From positions 1 through 49,584 of the forward strand of contig JAFYSU010000032.1 of NCBI GenBank assembly GCA_017559185.1: DNA of 49,584 bases. The letters run 5' to 3'. Position 1 is the stretch's first letter. Every line of letters begins with the position of its first letter. Both the position numbers and the translations under genes were made by a program. Shown here one piece after another: positions 23,594 through 33,316 of this stretch. The notes beneath the pieces are model-generated. The model was not told the origin of the DNA. It was given only the letters and a program-made list of their open reading frames with translations, and did not search any database. This DNA is from Oscillospiraceae bacterium. Lineage in GTDB: Bacteria; Bacillota; Clostridia; Oscillospirales; Ruminococcaceae.

Positions 23594-24850
23594 TTGAAAA
23601 TCGAATGGAACAATAAATACACTACCATTAGTGTCTATGCTTTCTTAACCACATCTGCCTGCATATTGTTTTTTATGACAATGCAGGAATTTTACCGTAT
23701 TGCAGACTTCGTCGGACGCATGGTGAATTTGATGATGCCTTTCATAATAGGCTTCATTTTTGCTTACATCTTAAATCCTGTGCTTAACTTTTTTGAAAAA
23801 AAGATATTCGGGCGCATTTTCGGCAATAAAATTTCCCGTAACGCTGTCCGAAATTTGTCGGTACTGTTTACCATGCTGTTTTTTGTTTTTTTCCTCATTT
23901 TGTTTTTTGCCTTGGTAATACCGCAAATATCCCAAAGCTTAATGACAATTTACCTGCAGGCACCGTCCGCACTGTATAATCTGCAGGTTTTTTTACACGA
24001 CAGCATTCGTGAAATGGGCATTAAGGAAGAGGATATGCTCACCTTGACAAACGGTTCAAAAGAAATTGTGGATGCATTCATCTCCAATATGTATGAGGTT
24101 GTAAGTACAGCTGCACCGTATTTGATTAATGTTACCCTTAATATTACATCATGGGTTATTCACTTTGTTGTCGGCTTTATAGTTTGCATTTACTTTTTCT
24201 TCGCTAAGGAAAAATTCATGGCTCAAATTAAAAAGGTCATGTACGCTTTGTTCTCCAAGGATTTTGTGGATAAAGCAGTATATCTTGGCAATAACAGCCA
24301 TCAGGTTTTCAGCGGATTTATATCCGGCAAAATTTTGGACTCCTGTATAATAGGACTTATTTGCTATGCCGGTCTTTTTATAATAGGTACTCCTTATCCT
24401 TTGCTTATAAGCATTATTGTAGGTGTTACAAATGTAATTCCTTACTTTGGCCCGTTTATCGGTGCAATTCCATCGGCGCTTATTGTACTTATAGTTGACC
24501 CAATGGAATGTTTGTATTTTATTATTTTTGTTTTTATTCTTCAGCAGTTTGACGGAAACATCCTTGGTCCAAAAATTTTAGGGGATTCCACAGGACTTTC
24601 CGCTTTTTGGGTAATATTTTCCATTACAATTTTTGGCGGACTTTGGGGCTTCATGGGTATGCTTGTAGGCGTTCCGCTGTTTTCGGTACTGTACGCAATA
24701 TTTAAAGTTTTCGTTGAAATACGTCTTGAAAACAAACAAATGTCTACCGACACAGCTGACTACGCTTCAGCCGAACACCCACTTATACCTGCACCGCAAA
24801 AGGACTACTCCCGTTGGAGAAGCTACCCCGGCAGAAAAAAGAAGCAATAA
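23594..24850 (+). CDS. AI-2E family transporter
   Basis: A 418-residue membrane protein of the AI-2E (UPF0118) family, with about eight transmembrane helices. The conserved C-terminal core is visible as YPLLISIIVGVTNVIPYFGP, FDGNILGPKILGDSTGLSAF and GGLWGFMGMLVGVPLFSV. Members include AI-2 exporter TqsA and Na+/H+ antiporter-like proteins, so the substrate is uncertain. The start is TTG with AAAGGGG about 9 nt upstream. It follows the ABC-F gene by 29 bp and is probably cotranscribed. Confidence 0.88.
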   Translation: MKIEWNNKYTTISVYAFLTTSACILFFMTMQEFYRIADFVGRMVNLMMPFIIGFIFAYILNPVLNFFEKKIFGRIFGNKISRNAVRNLSVLFTMLFFVFFLILFFALVIPQISQSLMTIYLQAPSALYNLQVFLHDSIREMGIKEEDMLTLTNGSKEIVDAFISNMYEVVSTAAPYLINVTLNITSWVIHFVVGFIVCIYFFFAKEKFMAQIKKVMYALFSKDFVDKAVYLGNNSHQVFSGFISGKILDSCIIGLICYAGLFIIGTPYPLLISIIVGVTNVIPYFGPFIGAIPSALIVLIVDPMECLYFIIFVFILQQFDGNILGPKILGDSTGLSAFWVIFSITIFGGLWGFMGMLVGVPLFSVLYAIFKVFVEIRLENKQMSTDTADYASAEHPLIPAPQKDYSRWRSYPGRKKKQ

Positions 24851-24858
24851 CACAAAAA

Positions 24859-24886
24859 CGATACCCCTCTTAAACGAGGGGTATCG
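24859..24886 (+). terminator. GC-rich hairpin before the helicase gene
   Basis: CGATACCCCTC and GAGGGGTATCG form an 11-bp stem just after the AI-2E gene. It lacks a T-run, and the helicase gene starts 22 nt later, so it may be only a partial terminator. Confidence 0.5.
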
Positions 24887-24908
24887 GCAATTTAGGATGT
24901 AATTTTGA

Positions 24909-26972
24909 ATGGACATTATTCAATTTCTTAAAGATAATCACAGCATACAATTAGGTAAGCAGCAGCAAACAGCCCTTTTAAGCTCAAAGGGGCATATTTT
25001 GCTGCTTGCCGTTCCGGGTGCCGGAAAAACCACCGTTCTTGTTGGCAGAACAGCAAACCTTATACTAAATCACAACGCTTTGCCCGAGCGCATTTTAAAT
25101 TTCACCTTTTCAAAAGCTTCCGCACAGGACATGGCTGCAAGATTTTCGGCATTGTTTGGTGAAATAATACCAAATCCACCGCAGTTTATGACCATTCACC
25201 GCCTGTGCAATTCCATACTAAACGACTATGCACATCGAAAAGGCGGTCGTTTTACTCTTATTGAGGGCGGAAAAAGCAAGGTAAGTAAGCTTACGCTGCT
25301 GCGTGACATATACCGCAGCCTTACGCACGAAAGCATTGCCGAGGATATGGAAGAAGAGCTTGTAAGCGCAATAAGTTACATAAAAAACATGATGATTCCC
25401 GAAAGCGAAATATCATCGCTTGATTACAGCGTACCGTATCTTGCGGAAATTTTTGCAGAATACAAAAGAGTAAAAAAGCAAAACGCATGGATAGATTTTG
25501 ACGACATGCTCACCCTTTCGCTTACAATACTGCAAAAATATCCCGACATTCTGCGCGAGTACCAAAGCCGTTGGGATTTCATAAATGTGGACGAAGCGCA
25601 GGACAACTCCAAGGTTCAAACCTGTATTATCCGCCTTTTGGCAGACGGCTGCAAGAACTTGTTTATGGTTGGGGACGAAGACCAGTCGGTATACGGATTT
25701 CGCGGTGCTTATCCGCAAAGTCTGCTTGAATTTCCCAATACATACCCCGATGCCGTTATTTTAAAAATGGAAGAAAATTACCGCAGCAGCAATGAGATTG
25801 TAAGCCATGCCAACAATTTCATCTCACTTAATACCGCCCGCTACGAAAAAAATATGTATACAACCAATCCACAGGGCGAGCCTATAACTGTTTTGGACAG
25901 CGACTCGCTTTCCGAACAGTACAGTAAAGTATGCCGTATGCTTTCGGAAGATTTTGACGGCACAACCGCCGTTATATACAGGCACAACCACAGCGCAATC
26001 CCATTAGTTGACCTGCTTGACCGCAAAGGCATTGGCTTTTCCATACGCGAACACAAATCGGTGTTCCGTTACAGCCGCCCTGTTGGTGATGTACTCGCCT
26101 TTATTGCGCTTAGCTTTGACGGAAACGACCTTCAGGCTCTGCAAAGAATAGGCTGGAAATGCTCGGCATACCTTAAACGGGTATTTTTAAGGGAGCTTAA
26201 ACCCGATAAAAATTATCCATCGCTGTTTGAACAGATAATCGACCGCTGCACCGAAAGCCAGCAGCTAAGCACAGGCCGTCTTAAATATGTACATAGGCAG
26301 ATACAATCGCTGCAAAAGCTTTCTCCGTCAAGGGCGCTTGACTGCATATTCCACGACCTTGGTTATTTTGATTATCTTCATAACTGTTTGGATGCACAAA
26401 CTCGAGCAAGCTACATTCAAAAGCTGAATGCGCTTGAATCGGTAGCTGCACAGTCCAAAACAATTCCTCAGTTTCTTGACAGGCTGGACTACCTTGAGGA
26501 GCTTGTTCGCTCAAACTCAAGCACTAACAGCAAAATAACCCTTACCACCGCCCATTCCGCCAAAGGCTTGGAGTTTGACAGGGTTATTTTGACAGACCTT
26601 ATTGACTCGGTTTTTCCGTTAATACAAGCAGTAAACGAAAGCCTTACCCATTCAGGCTGTGAGCTGATGGAGGAGGAAGCACGCCTGTTTTATGTTGCTG
26701 CAACGCGTGCAAGAAAGCATCTTGTTCTAATGCGCTGCACGGGAAATGGCTCGCTGCCGTCACGCTTTATTCACAGGCTTACCACAAGCGGCAAAGCAGC
26801 ACAAACCCCCGAAATAGGTATGGAGATAACCCACAAGCTTTACGGTACAGGTATTATAACAAGTCTTGATTTTGACTCCGACCGAGTAACCATAGGCTAT
26901 ACCAACGGCACCGAACGGACATACCTTGCATCATATCTTACCAATCCTGATATTTTTACACTGCCAAAATAA
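24909..26972 (+). CDS. UvrD/PcrA-type superfamily 1 DNA helicase
   Basis: A 687-residue 3'-5' helicase. It shows the Q-motif region QLGKQQQTAL, motif I AVPGAGKTT, motif II NVDEAQDNS, motif III VGDEDQSVYGFRGA, motif IV ENYRSS, motif V TTAHSAKGLEFDRVIL and motif VI FYVAATRARKH. The C-terminal HKLYGTGIITSLD resembles the Tudor-like tail of PcrA, which binds RNA polymerase. It is shorter and more divergent than canonical PcrA (about 720-740 residues), so it may be an accessory UvrD-like helicase. It has its own strong terminator. Confidence 0.9.
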   Translation: MDIIQFLKDNHSIQLGKQQQTALLSSKGHILLLAVPGAGKTTVLVGRTANLILNHNALPERILNFTFSKASAQDMAARFSALFGEIIPNPPQFMTIHRLCNSILNDYAHRKGGRFTLIEGGKSKVSKLTLLRDIYRSLTHESIAEDMEEELVSAISYIKNMMIPESEISSLDYSVPYLAEIFAEYKRVKKQNAWIDFDDMLTLSLTILQKYPDILREYQSRWDFINVDEAQDNSKVQTCIIRLLADGCKNLFMVGDEDQSVYGFRGAYPQSLLEFPNTYPDAVILKMEENYRSSNEIVSHANNFISLNTARYEKNMYTTNPQGEPITVLDSDSLSEQYSKVCRMLSEDFDGTTAVIYRHNHSAIPLVDLLDRKGIGFSIREHKSVFRYSRPVGDVLAFIALSFDGNDLQALQRIGWKCSAYLKRVFLRELKPDKNYPSLFEQIIDRCTESQQLSTGRLKYVHRQIQSLQKLSPSRALDCIFHDLGYFDYLHNCLDAQTRASYIQKLNALESVAAQSKTIPQFLDRLDYLEELVRSNSSTNSKITLTTAHSAKGLEFDRVILTDLIDSVFPLIQAVNESLTHSGCELMEEEARLFYVAATRARKHLVLMRCTGNGSLPSRFIHRLTTSGKAAQTPEIGMEITHKLYGTGIITSLDFDSDRVTIGYTNGTERTYLASYLTNPDIFTLPK

Positions 26973-27017
26973 AAAAGGCTCTCTTTTCAGCCAATGTAAT
27001 TCAATTAACATTTTACA

Positions 27018-27058
27018 AAAAGAACTCCCAACAAAATTATTTTGCTGGGAGTTCTTTT
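27018..27058. terminator. Bidirectional terminator after the helicase
   Basis: A 13-bp stem AAAAGAACTCCCA / TGGGAGTTCTTTT around a loop that itself contains CAAAATTATTTTG. It serves the helicase and the convergent MFS gene. Confidence 0.85.
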
Positions 27059-27077
27059 CTATATACAATTATATTGA

Positions 27078-28286
27078 TTACTGCAAAGTGAAGTTTTCTT
27101 CTTGTTTTCCTCTTCCCCAAAACATCCAATATATCGGTAACGCAATCAGAGATATAACAGCTGCAACATAATATAGCACATGGTAATTGAACCCTGTTGC
27201 AATTGCTCCCAATATCACTGGTGCAATTCCTACACCTATATCCGAAAACGACCAATAAGTTGTTACAGCATAGCTTCTTCTCTCATCTGTTACTTGACGA
27301 TTTACAATTACATTTAATACAGAATTAAGTGTTCCATATCCTAAAGCACCACAAATTGCACAGATTACGATTGTTACCATACAAGGCTTCCATGCAAGAA
27401 GAATTAACCCTACTACTTGTGCAGCAATACAAGGATAACAAATTGCATTATCTCCTACCTTATCCTGAAGCTTGCCCACAGCAGGTCTGGAGACTAATAA
27501 TACCGCTGCATAAATTAAAAAGAAATAACTAAATTCTTGTTCTAAATTTGTTTGCTGTCCATATAGACGATAAAAAGACATAAGCGACGCATACCCAAAA
27601 CACAGACAGAAAATGCATAACGAAATAGGAATTGCCTTTAATTCAAAAATATTATTCAAGTGAAATCCTTTATTTTTCGTTATGTTATAATCTTTAGGCT
27701 TATCTTTGTTTATGTAATATGGGTCAATATTTTTTGTATTCGCTATAAGCACGCTTATCAAAATAATTAAGGAGAAAATACTTGCAGCTGTAAAGCAGCC
27801 GCCTGCACCAAAGGTATCATAAATCAAACCACCTACAAATGGTCCTATTGCTACACCAAGTGATGTAGACATCATAAAATACCCTGCAGCCTCCCCATAT
27901 CTGCTTTTTGGAAGCCCTGACATCGCAATCAGCATTACTGCATTCATTGTTGCACCAAAACCAATTCCGTGAATAAATCGCACAATTAAAAGAACAACAA
28001 TACTTCCTGAAAAACCATATAATATACTTGCTGCAAAATGAATTGCACTGAAAATGACTGCAATCTTCTTCCATCCATATTTTTGCATTGCACCGCCGGA
28101 ATATATTCTGGAGAACAATCCTCCTACAACATATACTCCCGAAACAAGCCCTGCTATAGTAGCTGTTGCTCCCAATTTTGTAACATACTCTGTAATGGTT
28201 GACATTAAAGTATACATAACCAATGCCAAACACAACTGTGCGCTAAACATGCAAGCAAAATTTTTTGTTACTATTTTCTCTTTCAT
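27078..28286 (-). CDS. MFS transporter
   Basis: A 402-residue permease with 12 predicted transmembrane helices. The motif-A-like loop after helix 2 (SRIYSGGAMQKYGWKK) and the RFIHGIGFGATMNA stretch of helix 4 place it in the drug/metabolite exporter part of the major facilitator superfamily. Substrate unknown. GGAG lies about 10 nt before the ATG. Codon use is visibly more AT-rich than in neighbouring genes (many ATA, AAT and TTA codons), and it lies alone beside a tRNA gene. Recent acquisition is possible but not shown. Confidence 0.88.
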   Translation of the reverse strand: MKEKIVTKNFACMFSAQLCLALVMYTLMSTITEYVTKLGATATIAGLVSGVYVVGGLFSRIYSGGAMQKYGWKKIAVIFSAIHFAASILYGFSGSIVVLLIVRFIHGIGFGATMNAVMLIAMSGLPKSRYGEAAGYFMMSTSLGVAIGPFVGGLIYDTFGAGGCFTAASIFSLIILISVLIANTKNIDPYYINKDKPKDYNITKNKGFHLNNIFELKAIPISLCIFCLCFGYASLMSFYRLYGQQTNLEQEFSYFFLIYAAVLLVSRPAVGKLQDKVGDNAICYPCIAAQVVGLILLAWKPCMVTIVICAICGALGYGTLNSVLNVIVNRQVTDERRSYAVTTYWSFSDIGVGIAPVILGAIATGFNYHVLYYVAAVISLIALPIYWMFWGRGKQEENFTLQ

Positions 28287-28394
28287 TTCACTTAGTCTCC
28301 TATTTTCTCGCTTAACTTAACAAAACCACAGCCTAACTAAATGGCATTGGCTGAAAAACGGGACTTTTTTAAATTTTTCGCAGCAAAAGCAAAA

Positions 28395-28420
28395 GACCGC
28401 CCAGCTATTGCCAAGCGGTC
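28395..28420 (-). terminator. Terminator of tRNA-Pro
   Basis: On the minus strand GACCGC and GCGGTC enclose a 14-nt loop and are followed by TTTTGCTTTT, 10 bp beyond the tRNA 3' end. Confidence 0.7.
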
Positions 28421-28430
28421 TTTATTTGCG

Positions 28431-28507
28431 TGGTCGAGGCGACAGGACTTGAACCTGCGGCATCTTGGTCCCAAACCAAGCACTCTACCAAACTGAGCTA
28501 CGCCTCG
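28431..28507 (-). tRNA. tRNA-Pro (anticodon TGG)
   Basis: A minus-strand cloverleaf of 77 nt. The acceptor CGAGGCG pairs with CGCCTCG, the D-arm is GCTCAGTTTGGTAGAGT, the anticodon loop is TTTGGGA and the T-loop is TTCAAGT. Discriminator A and encoded CCA complete it. A consensus promoter lies just upstream. Confidence 0.96.
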
Positions 28508-28536
28508 AAGTCGTCTGTTGTCGAACGACAAGATTT

Positions 28537-28565
28537 ATTATATTCTGCAATTGCTATTTTGTCAA
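28537..28565 (-). promoter_or_regulatory. Promoter of tRNA-Pro
   Basis: On the minus strand consensus TTGACA (28560-28565), 17-bp spacer, consensus TATAAT (28537-28542). Confidence 0.85.
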
Positions 28566-28643
28566 CACTTTTTTTGAAAAAAATTAAAAAAATTTTTATT
28601 TCTTATTTTGCGGTACATTTTAGTGCTTATATTAGGCTTTTTC

Positions 28644-28672
28644 TTGACTTAGTCGAAGTATAATATTAAAAT
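28644..28672 (+). promoter_or_regulatory. Promoter of glyQS
   Basis: TTGACT (28644-28649), 17-bp spacer, TAAAAT (28667-28672). The roughly 135-nt leader that follows has no recognisable T-box (no GGUGG antiterminator motif). Confidence 0.55.
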
Positions 28673-28812
28673 AATTAGTATGCCGTTCTTTGCCAATGCA
28701 AAGAATATATTTTAATTAAATATGAAAACCGGATAATTTCCCCTGTTTTTTAAAAGCAGGCAGCGGCAGAGCTTCAAAGCAGCCGTAATTTCATACACAA
28801 GGAGAATCTGGA

Positions 28813-30192
28813 ATGATTAATAACGAAAAGAAAACTATGGAGAAAATCGTAAATCTTTGCAAAAACCGCGGATTTATCTACGCAGGTTCCGAAATTTACG
28901 GTGGTCTTGCAAATACATGGGACTACGGTCCTTTGGGCGTTGAGCTTAAAAACAATGTAAAGCGTGCTTGGTGGAAAAAATTCATCCAGCAGTCCCTTTA
29001 CAATGTAGGCTTGGACAGCGCAATACTTATGAACCCTCAAACATGGGTTGCTTCCGGCCATGTAGGCGGTTTTTCCGACCCGCTTATGGACTGTAAGGAC
29101 TGCAAAACCCGTCATCGTGCCGACCACCTGATTGAAGACCAGACCGATGCTTCCCCTAACGGTTGGACAGATGCCGAAATGGCTGCATTTATTGCAGAAA
29201 AAGGTCTTACCTGCCCTAACTGCGGTTCTAAAAACTTTACCGATATTCGTAAATTCAACCTTATGTTCAAAACATTCCAGGGTGTTACCGAAGATGCTAA
29301 AAACGAAATCTTCCTGCGTCCTGAAACAGCACAGGGTATATTTGTAAACTTTGCAAATGTACAGCGTACAACCCGTAAAAAGCTGCCTTTCGGTATCGGT
29401 CAGGTTGGTAAATCCTTCCGTAACGAAATTACACCCGGCAACTTTACCTTCCGTACCCGTGAGTTTGAACAGATGGAACTTGAATTCTTCTGCAAACCTG
29501 GTACCGACCTTGACTGGTTCAATTACTGGAAAAACTTCTGCCACAACTGGCTGCTGAACTTGGGAATTGCCGACGAAAACCTGCGTCTGCGTGACCATTC
29601 CGCTGACGAGCTGTGCTTCTATTCCAAAGCTACCACCGACATTGAATACCAGTTCCCATTCGGCATGGGCGAGCTTTGGGGTATTGCCGACCGTACCGAC
29701 TACGACCTCAAACAGCACATTGATCACAGCGGCAAGCGTTTGGAATACTTTGACCAGGAAACAAACGAGCATTATGTACCTTATGTTATTGAACCTTCCC
29801 TCGGTGCTGACCGTGTAGTTCTTGCATTCCTTTGCGAAGCTTACGACGAAGAAGAACTGGAAGGCGGCGACATCAGAACAGTAATGCACCTGCACCCTGC
29901 TTTGGCACCTATTAAAGCTGCTGTTCTTCCTTTGTCCAAAAAACTTGGTGAAAAAGCAATGGAAGTTTACACCATGTTGTCCGAAGACTTTAATGTTGAC
30001 TATGACGATGCAGGCGCAATTGGCAAGCGTTACCGCCGTCAGGACGAAATTGGTACACCTTTGTGCATTACCTATGACTTTGAATCCGAAGAGGACGGCT
30101 GCGTTACCGTTCGTGACCGTGACACCATGGCACAGGTTCGTCTTCCTATCGGCGAAGTTAAAGCATATGTTGCTGAAAAACTTAAATTCTGA
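28813..30192 (+). CDS. glyQS: Glycyl-tRNA synthetase (single-chain, alpha2 type)
   Basis: A 459-residue class II synthetase that charges tRNA-Gly. Class II motifs are visible: motif 1 around [19 protein letters not shown], motif 2 [15 protein letters not shown] ([11 protein letters not shown]) with [14 protein letters not shown], and motif 3 [10 protein letters not shown]. The [14 protein letters not shown] stretch is a glycine-enzyme hallmark, and a C-terminal anticodon-binding domain follows. AAGGAG is 8 nt before the ATG. Codon use is strongly biased (GGT, CGT, CTG, TTC), as expected for high expression. Confidence 0.96.
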   Translation: MINNEKKTMEKIVNLCKNRGFIYAGSEIYGGLANTWDYGPLGVELKNNVKRAWWKKFIQQSLYNVGLDSAILMNPQTWVASGHVGGFSDPLMDCKDCKTRHRADHLIEDQTDASPNGWTDAEMAAFIAEKGLTCPNCGSKNFTDIRKFNLMFKTFQGVTEDAKNEIFLRPETAQGIFVNFANVQRTTRKKLPFGIGQVGKSFRNEITPGNFTFRTREFEQMELEFFCKPGTDLDWFNYWKNFCHNWLLNLGIADENLRLRDHSADELCFYSKATTDIEYQFPFGMGELWGIADRTDYDLKQHIDHSGKRLEYFDQETNEHYVPYVIEPSLGADRVVLAFLCEAYDEEELEGGDIRTVMHLHPALAPIKAAVLPLSKKLGEKAMEVYTMLSEDFNVDYDDAGAIGKRYRRQDEIGTPLCITYDFESEEDGCVTVRDRDTMAQVRLPIGEVKAYVAEKLKF

Positions 30193-30205
30193 TTTTTCCC
30201 GCAAA

Positions 30206-30240
30206 AAAGCCTTTCCGATTAAAAATGTCGGAAAGGCTTT
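30206..30240. terminator. Bidirectional terminator after glyQS
   Basis: AAAGCCTTTCCGA and TCGGAAAGGCTTT form a 13-bp stem with a 9-nt loop between convergent genes. Confidence 0.85.
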
Positions 30241-30255
30241 TAATTTTTGCAAAAT

Positions 30256-30768
30256 TTACTTGGAAGGTATGTAACGGTCAATTACATCACGCACTGCATC
30301 GTTGTCGTCATGCATGAGCATTATTATATATTCACCCTGTTCATAAATAACTGCACCAAGGCTTATGCTGTAGGACTCGTAAATGTCATAATGCTCATAT
30401 TGGCGTATCATTGCATCCTGTCTTGCTTCCAGCTGCGCCTTTACCTGCGCTTCATGACCGGGAATGGGACTTACAATATAGGTATCCTTTACACCGTAAT
30501 TTCCCTTGCTGTACATGATGTAGTGTGTACGAACATCCTCAAGCGAAAGTCCGATTTCTTCCACAGCCTCAGTGTCGGTAGCGCGTCCCAAGTTTTTAAT
30601 GGAACACCCTGCATATATTTCCTCAATAGCACCCTGCGGATTAGCCTTTAACGGCTGGACATGTGTTTTACCGACCTCATCACTATTGCTTGCACCGGAA
30701 CAAGCTGTCATTACAGCCATAGTGCACACAGCTACCAATACCATTATAAGTGCCAAAAATTTTTTCAT
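30256..30768 (-). CDS. DUF4358-type lipoprotein
   Basis: A 170-residue secreted lipoprotein. From the ATG at 30768 the product starts MKKFLALIMVLVAVCTMAVM and reaches a lipobox TACS (Cys about 23). The rest matches the pattern of DUF4358 proteins of Clostridia: a short N-terminal linker, a central GLSLEDVRTHYIMYS strand-helix unit, and a C-terminal helix of QAQVKAQLEARQDA type. Function unknown. An upstream in-frame ATG (30804) precedes the GGAGG site and is rejected. It has a good promoter at 30833-30860. Confidence 0.75.
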   Translation of the reverse strand: MKKFLALIMVLVAVCTMAVMTACSGASNSDEVGKTHVQPLKANPQGAIEEIYAGCSIKNLGRATDTEAVEEIGLSLEDVRTHYIMYSKGNYGVKDTYIVSPIPGHEAQVKAQLEARQDAMIRQYEHYDIYESYSISLGAVIYEQGEYIIMLMHDDNDAVRDVIDRYIPSK

Positions 30769-30832
30769 TGTTGCTTTTTCCTCCGAAAATGCAGCCGACT
30801 GCATATTTTTTTAAAAAGTTATGATAATAAAA

Positions 30833-30860
30833 AGTATATTGATTTTGATTTTGGTGTCAA
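30833..30860 (-). promoter_or_regulatory. Promoter of the DUF4358 lipoprotein gene
   Basis: On the minus strand TTGACA (30855-30860), 16-bp spacer, TATACT (30833-30838). Confidence 0.65.
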
Positions 30861-31088
30861 GGAAAATTTCCATATTCTGTATAAACAACATCTTGATTAT
30901 TCTTACTTTTTACAATTCTTTTTCATAATATTTATTTTTATACCATTTCCCTCTTTATTCTTAAAATATTTTATGCTAAAATATAATAGCTTTTTTATGA
31001 TTTGATTTATGTAAAATTTGCTTTGCACTATTGCAAAGTATTAAAAATCTACATTTCGGAATTTATTTTTGAAAGGTGAAAAAATTCT

Positions 31089-31706
31089 ATGGATCTCAGA
31101 ACTCGTTCAACAATCATACTTGCAGTTGTTTTTGCTGTTCTTGCAATTGCCCTTATTGCATGGGGAATTATACATTCTTCCCGTTCAACTCAGTACAAAA
31201 ACGGTGTATTGGGCATAAACCGTGTAAACAAACTGCTTGGTAAATTTTGCTCGATGCATCGTTACAAGCTGCTTACAAATGTAACACTTAACAACGGCAA
31301 ATCCACTGCTCATGTCGACCATGTTGTAATTGGATACTTTGGCGTACTCCTTTTCCAAAATGTTCAGCAGCGCGGTGAATATTTCGGTGACAACTCCCTT
31401 GATTACTGGAACATTATTGACGAAAACGGCGAAAAGAAGCAAATTGCAAGTCCATTTTCCGAAGCTGTAAAATCCGAAGAAGTGCTTAACAGCATGCTTG
31501 CTCATGCAGGAATTTACAATGTGCCTGTAGAAGCTTATGTTATACTGTCCGGTGACCCTGAAAAAACCATGTACAACGGCAGAAAAAACAGCCAGATACT
31601 CAATATTGCTTCGCTTAAAAAGCTTCTTACCAATTCCAAGTACGAAAAGGATAACCAGTTGGACATTGAAAAAATTGCAGCACTCATTTCGGGCTGTGCA
31701 AAATAA
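31089..31706 (+). CDS. Membrane-anchored NERD-domain protein
   Basis: A 205-residue protein. One N-terminal transmembrane helix (about residues 9-29) is followed by a nuclease-related (NERD) domain: YKLLTNVTLNNGKSTAHVDHVVIGYFGVLLFQ carries the conserved D-H-V-V core, and the IASPFSEAVKSEEVLNSML segment matches its second half. The family is predicted to be related to restriction-type nucleases, but the Glu/Gln-x-Lys of the catalytic core reads LFQNVQQRG here, so activity is doubtful. AAAGGTG precedes the ATG. The 30861-31088 upstream gap is very AT-rich with no other gene. Confidence 0.75.
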   Translation: MDLRTRSTIILAVVFAVLAIALIAWGIIHSSRSTQYKNGVLGINRVNKLLGKFCSMHRYKLLTNVTLNNGKSTAHVDHVVIGYFGVLLFQNVQQRGEYFGDNSLDYWNIIDENGEKKQIASPFSEAVKSEEVLNSMLAHAGIYNVPVEAYVILSGDPEKTMYNGRKNSQILNIASLKKLLTNSKYEKDNQLDIEKIAALISGCAK

Positions 31707-31720
31707 TTCGTTTGTTTTCT

Positions 31721-31761
31721 AAAGGACTGCTGTATAATTTCATATTTTTACACAGTCCTTT
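31721..31761 (+). terminator. Terminator of the NERD gene
   Basis: AAAGGACTG and CAGTCCTTT form the base of a longer hairpin followed by TTAATTTTT. Confidence 0.75.
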
Positions 31762-31859
31762 TAATTTTTCCCTTTTGTATTTCCATTTATTGCTTTAGTT
31801 GTAAAGCATTGCATCTGCATGCTTTTTATAAAAATTTATGAAAGTGAGGAAAGTTGGTT

Positions 31860-33278
31860 ATGGCAGCCTTTTCATCATTAATCAGCAGCATCAGCAACAT
31901 TATGTACAGCTATCTGCTCATAATCTTGCTTTTGGCGGTAGGTTTGTATTTTACCTTCCGCACCAAGTTCATTCAGTTCCGTCTTTTGAAAGAGTCCATC
32001 CGTGTTGTAAGCGAAAAAACAGGCGATAAAAATTCTGTTTCTTCCTTTGAAGCACTCATGGTTTCCACCGCAAGCCGCGTTGGTACCGGCAACATTGTAG
32101 GTGTAGCAAACGCTATTGCAATTGGTGGCTACGGTGCAGTTTTTTGGATGTGGGTTATCGCTTTGGTAGGCGGTGCTTCCGCTTTCGTTGAAAGTACACT
32201 CGCACAGATTTACAAACGCCCAGACCCAAACGGCGGCAGCTACGGCGGTCCTGCTTACTACATTGAAGCTGCTCTTCACAGCCGTCCTTTGGCTATTGTT
32301 TTTGCAGTTTCCCTTATTGCTACATACGCAGTAGGCTTTAACATGCTGGCTGCATTCAACCTTGTTGACAGCTTGACCATCTACAGCTTCTACGGTGACC
32401 CTGCAACTTCTTCCGTTCCAATGATTGGCGGTATTGTTCTTGCAATCCTTACCGGAATTTGTATTTTGGGCGGCGGCAAACGCATTGTAAAGGTTACAGG
32501 CGTACTTGTTCCAATCATGGGTGTTTCCTACATTGTTATGTCTCTTGCTGTAATGGTACTGAACATCCAAAATGTTCCTTATGTTCTTTACCGCATTTTT
32601 ACCGATGCTTTTGACTTCCAGGCTATCTTCGGCGGTTTTGCAGGCTCTGCTTTGATGCAGGGTATTAAACGCGGTTTGTACTCCAACGAAGCAGGTGTTG
32701 GTTCTGCTCCTAACGCAGCAGCTGCTGCCGATGTTTCCCACCCTGTAAAACAGGGCTTGGTACAGATGCTTTCCGTATTCATTGATACTCTGCTTGTTTG
32801 TACCGCTACCGCTATGATGTGCCTGTGCTGCGGCATTGCACCAACTGAAGAGCTTAAAGGTGCTGCATATGTTCAGCAGGCACTTGCTACAACCTTTGGT
32901 TCCGTTGGTCCTTACTTCGTTACCTTTGCTTTGCTGTTGTTTGCATTCACAACACTGTTGGGCAACCTTTTCTACTGCGAAGGCTGCATCAACTACATTG
33001 CAGGCAAAGCTGTAAACAAAAAAACCATGACTATCTTCCGTCTGCTTGCTTGCTTGGTTATCTTTGTAGGTCCACAGATTGAATTCGGTCTGGCTTGGGA
33101 CCTTGCAGATGTTCTCATGGGTATCATGGCAATAATCAACCTGCCTGTTATCGTAATGCTTGGCAACACTGCTATGCGTGCACTTAACGACTATGTTCGT
33201 CAGCGCAAGGAAGGCAAAGACCCAGAATTTAAAGCTTCCTACATTCAGCTGAACAACTATACACATTTCTGGAACTAA
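31860..33278 (+). CDS. Sodium:alanine symporter family protein
   Basis: A 472-residue AGCS-family transporter with about 11 transmembrane helices, importing alanine or glycine with Na+. Family motifs include STASRVGTGNIVGVANAIAI, GGPAYYIE, GLYSNEAGVGSAPNAAA and LFAFTTLLGNLFYCEGC. The ATG at 31860 is preferred because GAGGA is 9 nt upstream; the in-frame TTG at 31854 is too close. A small hairpin (31803-31825, AAAGCAT/ATGCTTT) lies in the leader. Codon use is strongly biased, suggesting high expression. Confidence 0.92.
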   Translation: MAAFSSLISSISNIMYSYLLIILLLAVGLYFTFRTKFIQFRLLKESIRVVSEKTGDKNSVSSFEALMVSTASRVGTGNIVGVANAIAIGGYGAVFWMWVIALVGGASAFVESTLAQIYKRPDPNGGSYGGPAYYIEAALHSRPLAIVFAVSLIATYAVGFNMLAAFNLVDSLTIYSFYGDPATSSVPMIGGIVLAILTGICILGGGKRIVKVTGVLVPIMGVSYIVMSLAVMVLNIQNVPYVLYRIFTDAFDFQAIFGGFAGSALMQGIKRGLYSNEAGVGSAPNAAAAADVSHPVKQGLVQMLSVFIDTLLVCTATAMMCLCCGIAPTEELKGAAYVQQALATTFGSVGPYFVTFALLLFAFTTLLGNLFYCEGCINYIAGKAVNKKTMTIFRLLACLVIFVGPQIEFGLAWDLADVLMGIMAIINLPVIVMLGNTAMRALNDYVRQRKEGKDPEFKASYIQLNNYTHFWN

Positions 33279-33282
33279 TATT

Positions 33283-33312
33283 AACGGACGAGCTTTTTAA
33301 AGCTCGTCCGTT
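33283..33312 (+). terminator. Terminator of the alanine symporter gene
   Basis: AACGGACGAGCTTT and AAAGCTCGTCCGTT form a perfect stem followed by six T. It abuts the 60-bp repeat at 33317. Confidence 0.85.
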
Positions 33313-33316
33313 TTTT

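Noticed and set aside
26973..28430. tRNA-Pro-targeted integration of the MFS gene
   Set aside because: No duplicate of the tRNA 3' end was found on the far side of the gene and there is no integrase.
28680..28812. T-box leader before glyQS
   Set aside because: No AGGGUGGNACCGCG antiterminator bulge and no terminator hairpin in the leader.
28774..30252. 492-codon open frame on the minus strand opposite glyQS
   Set aside because: It is the antisense shadow of a well-conserved synthetase; Cys/Phe-rich composition, no ribosome site, no family resemblance.
31878..33266. 462-codon open frame opposite the alanine symporter
   Set aside because: Antisense shadow caused by biased codon use in the real gene; no ribosome site or motif.
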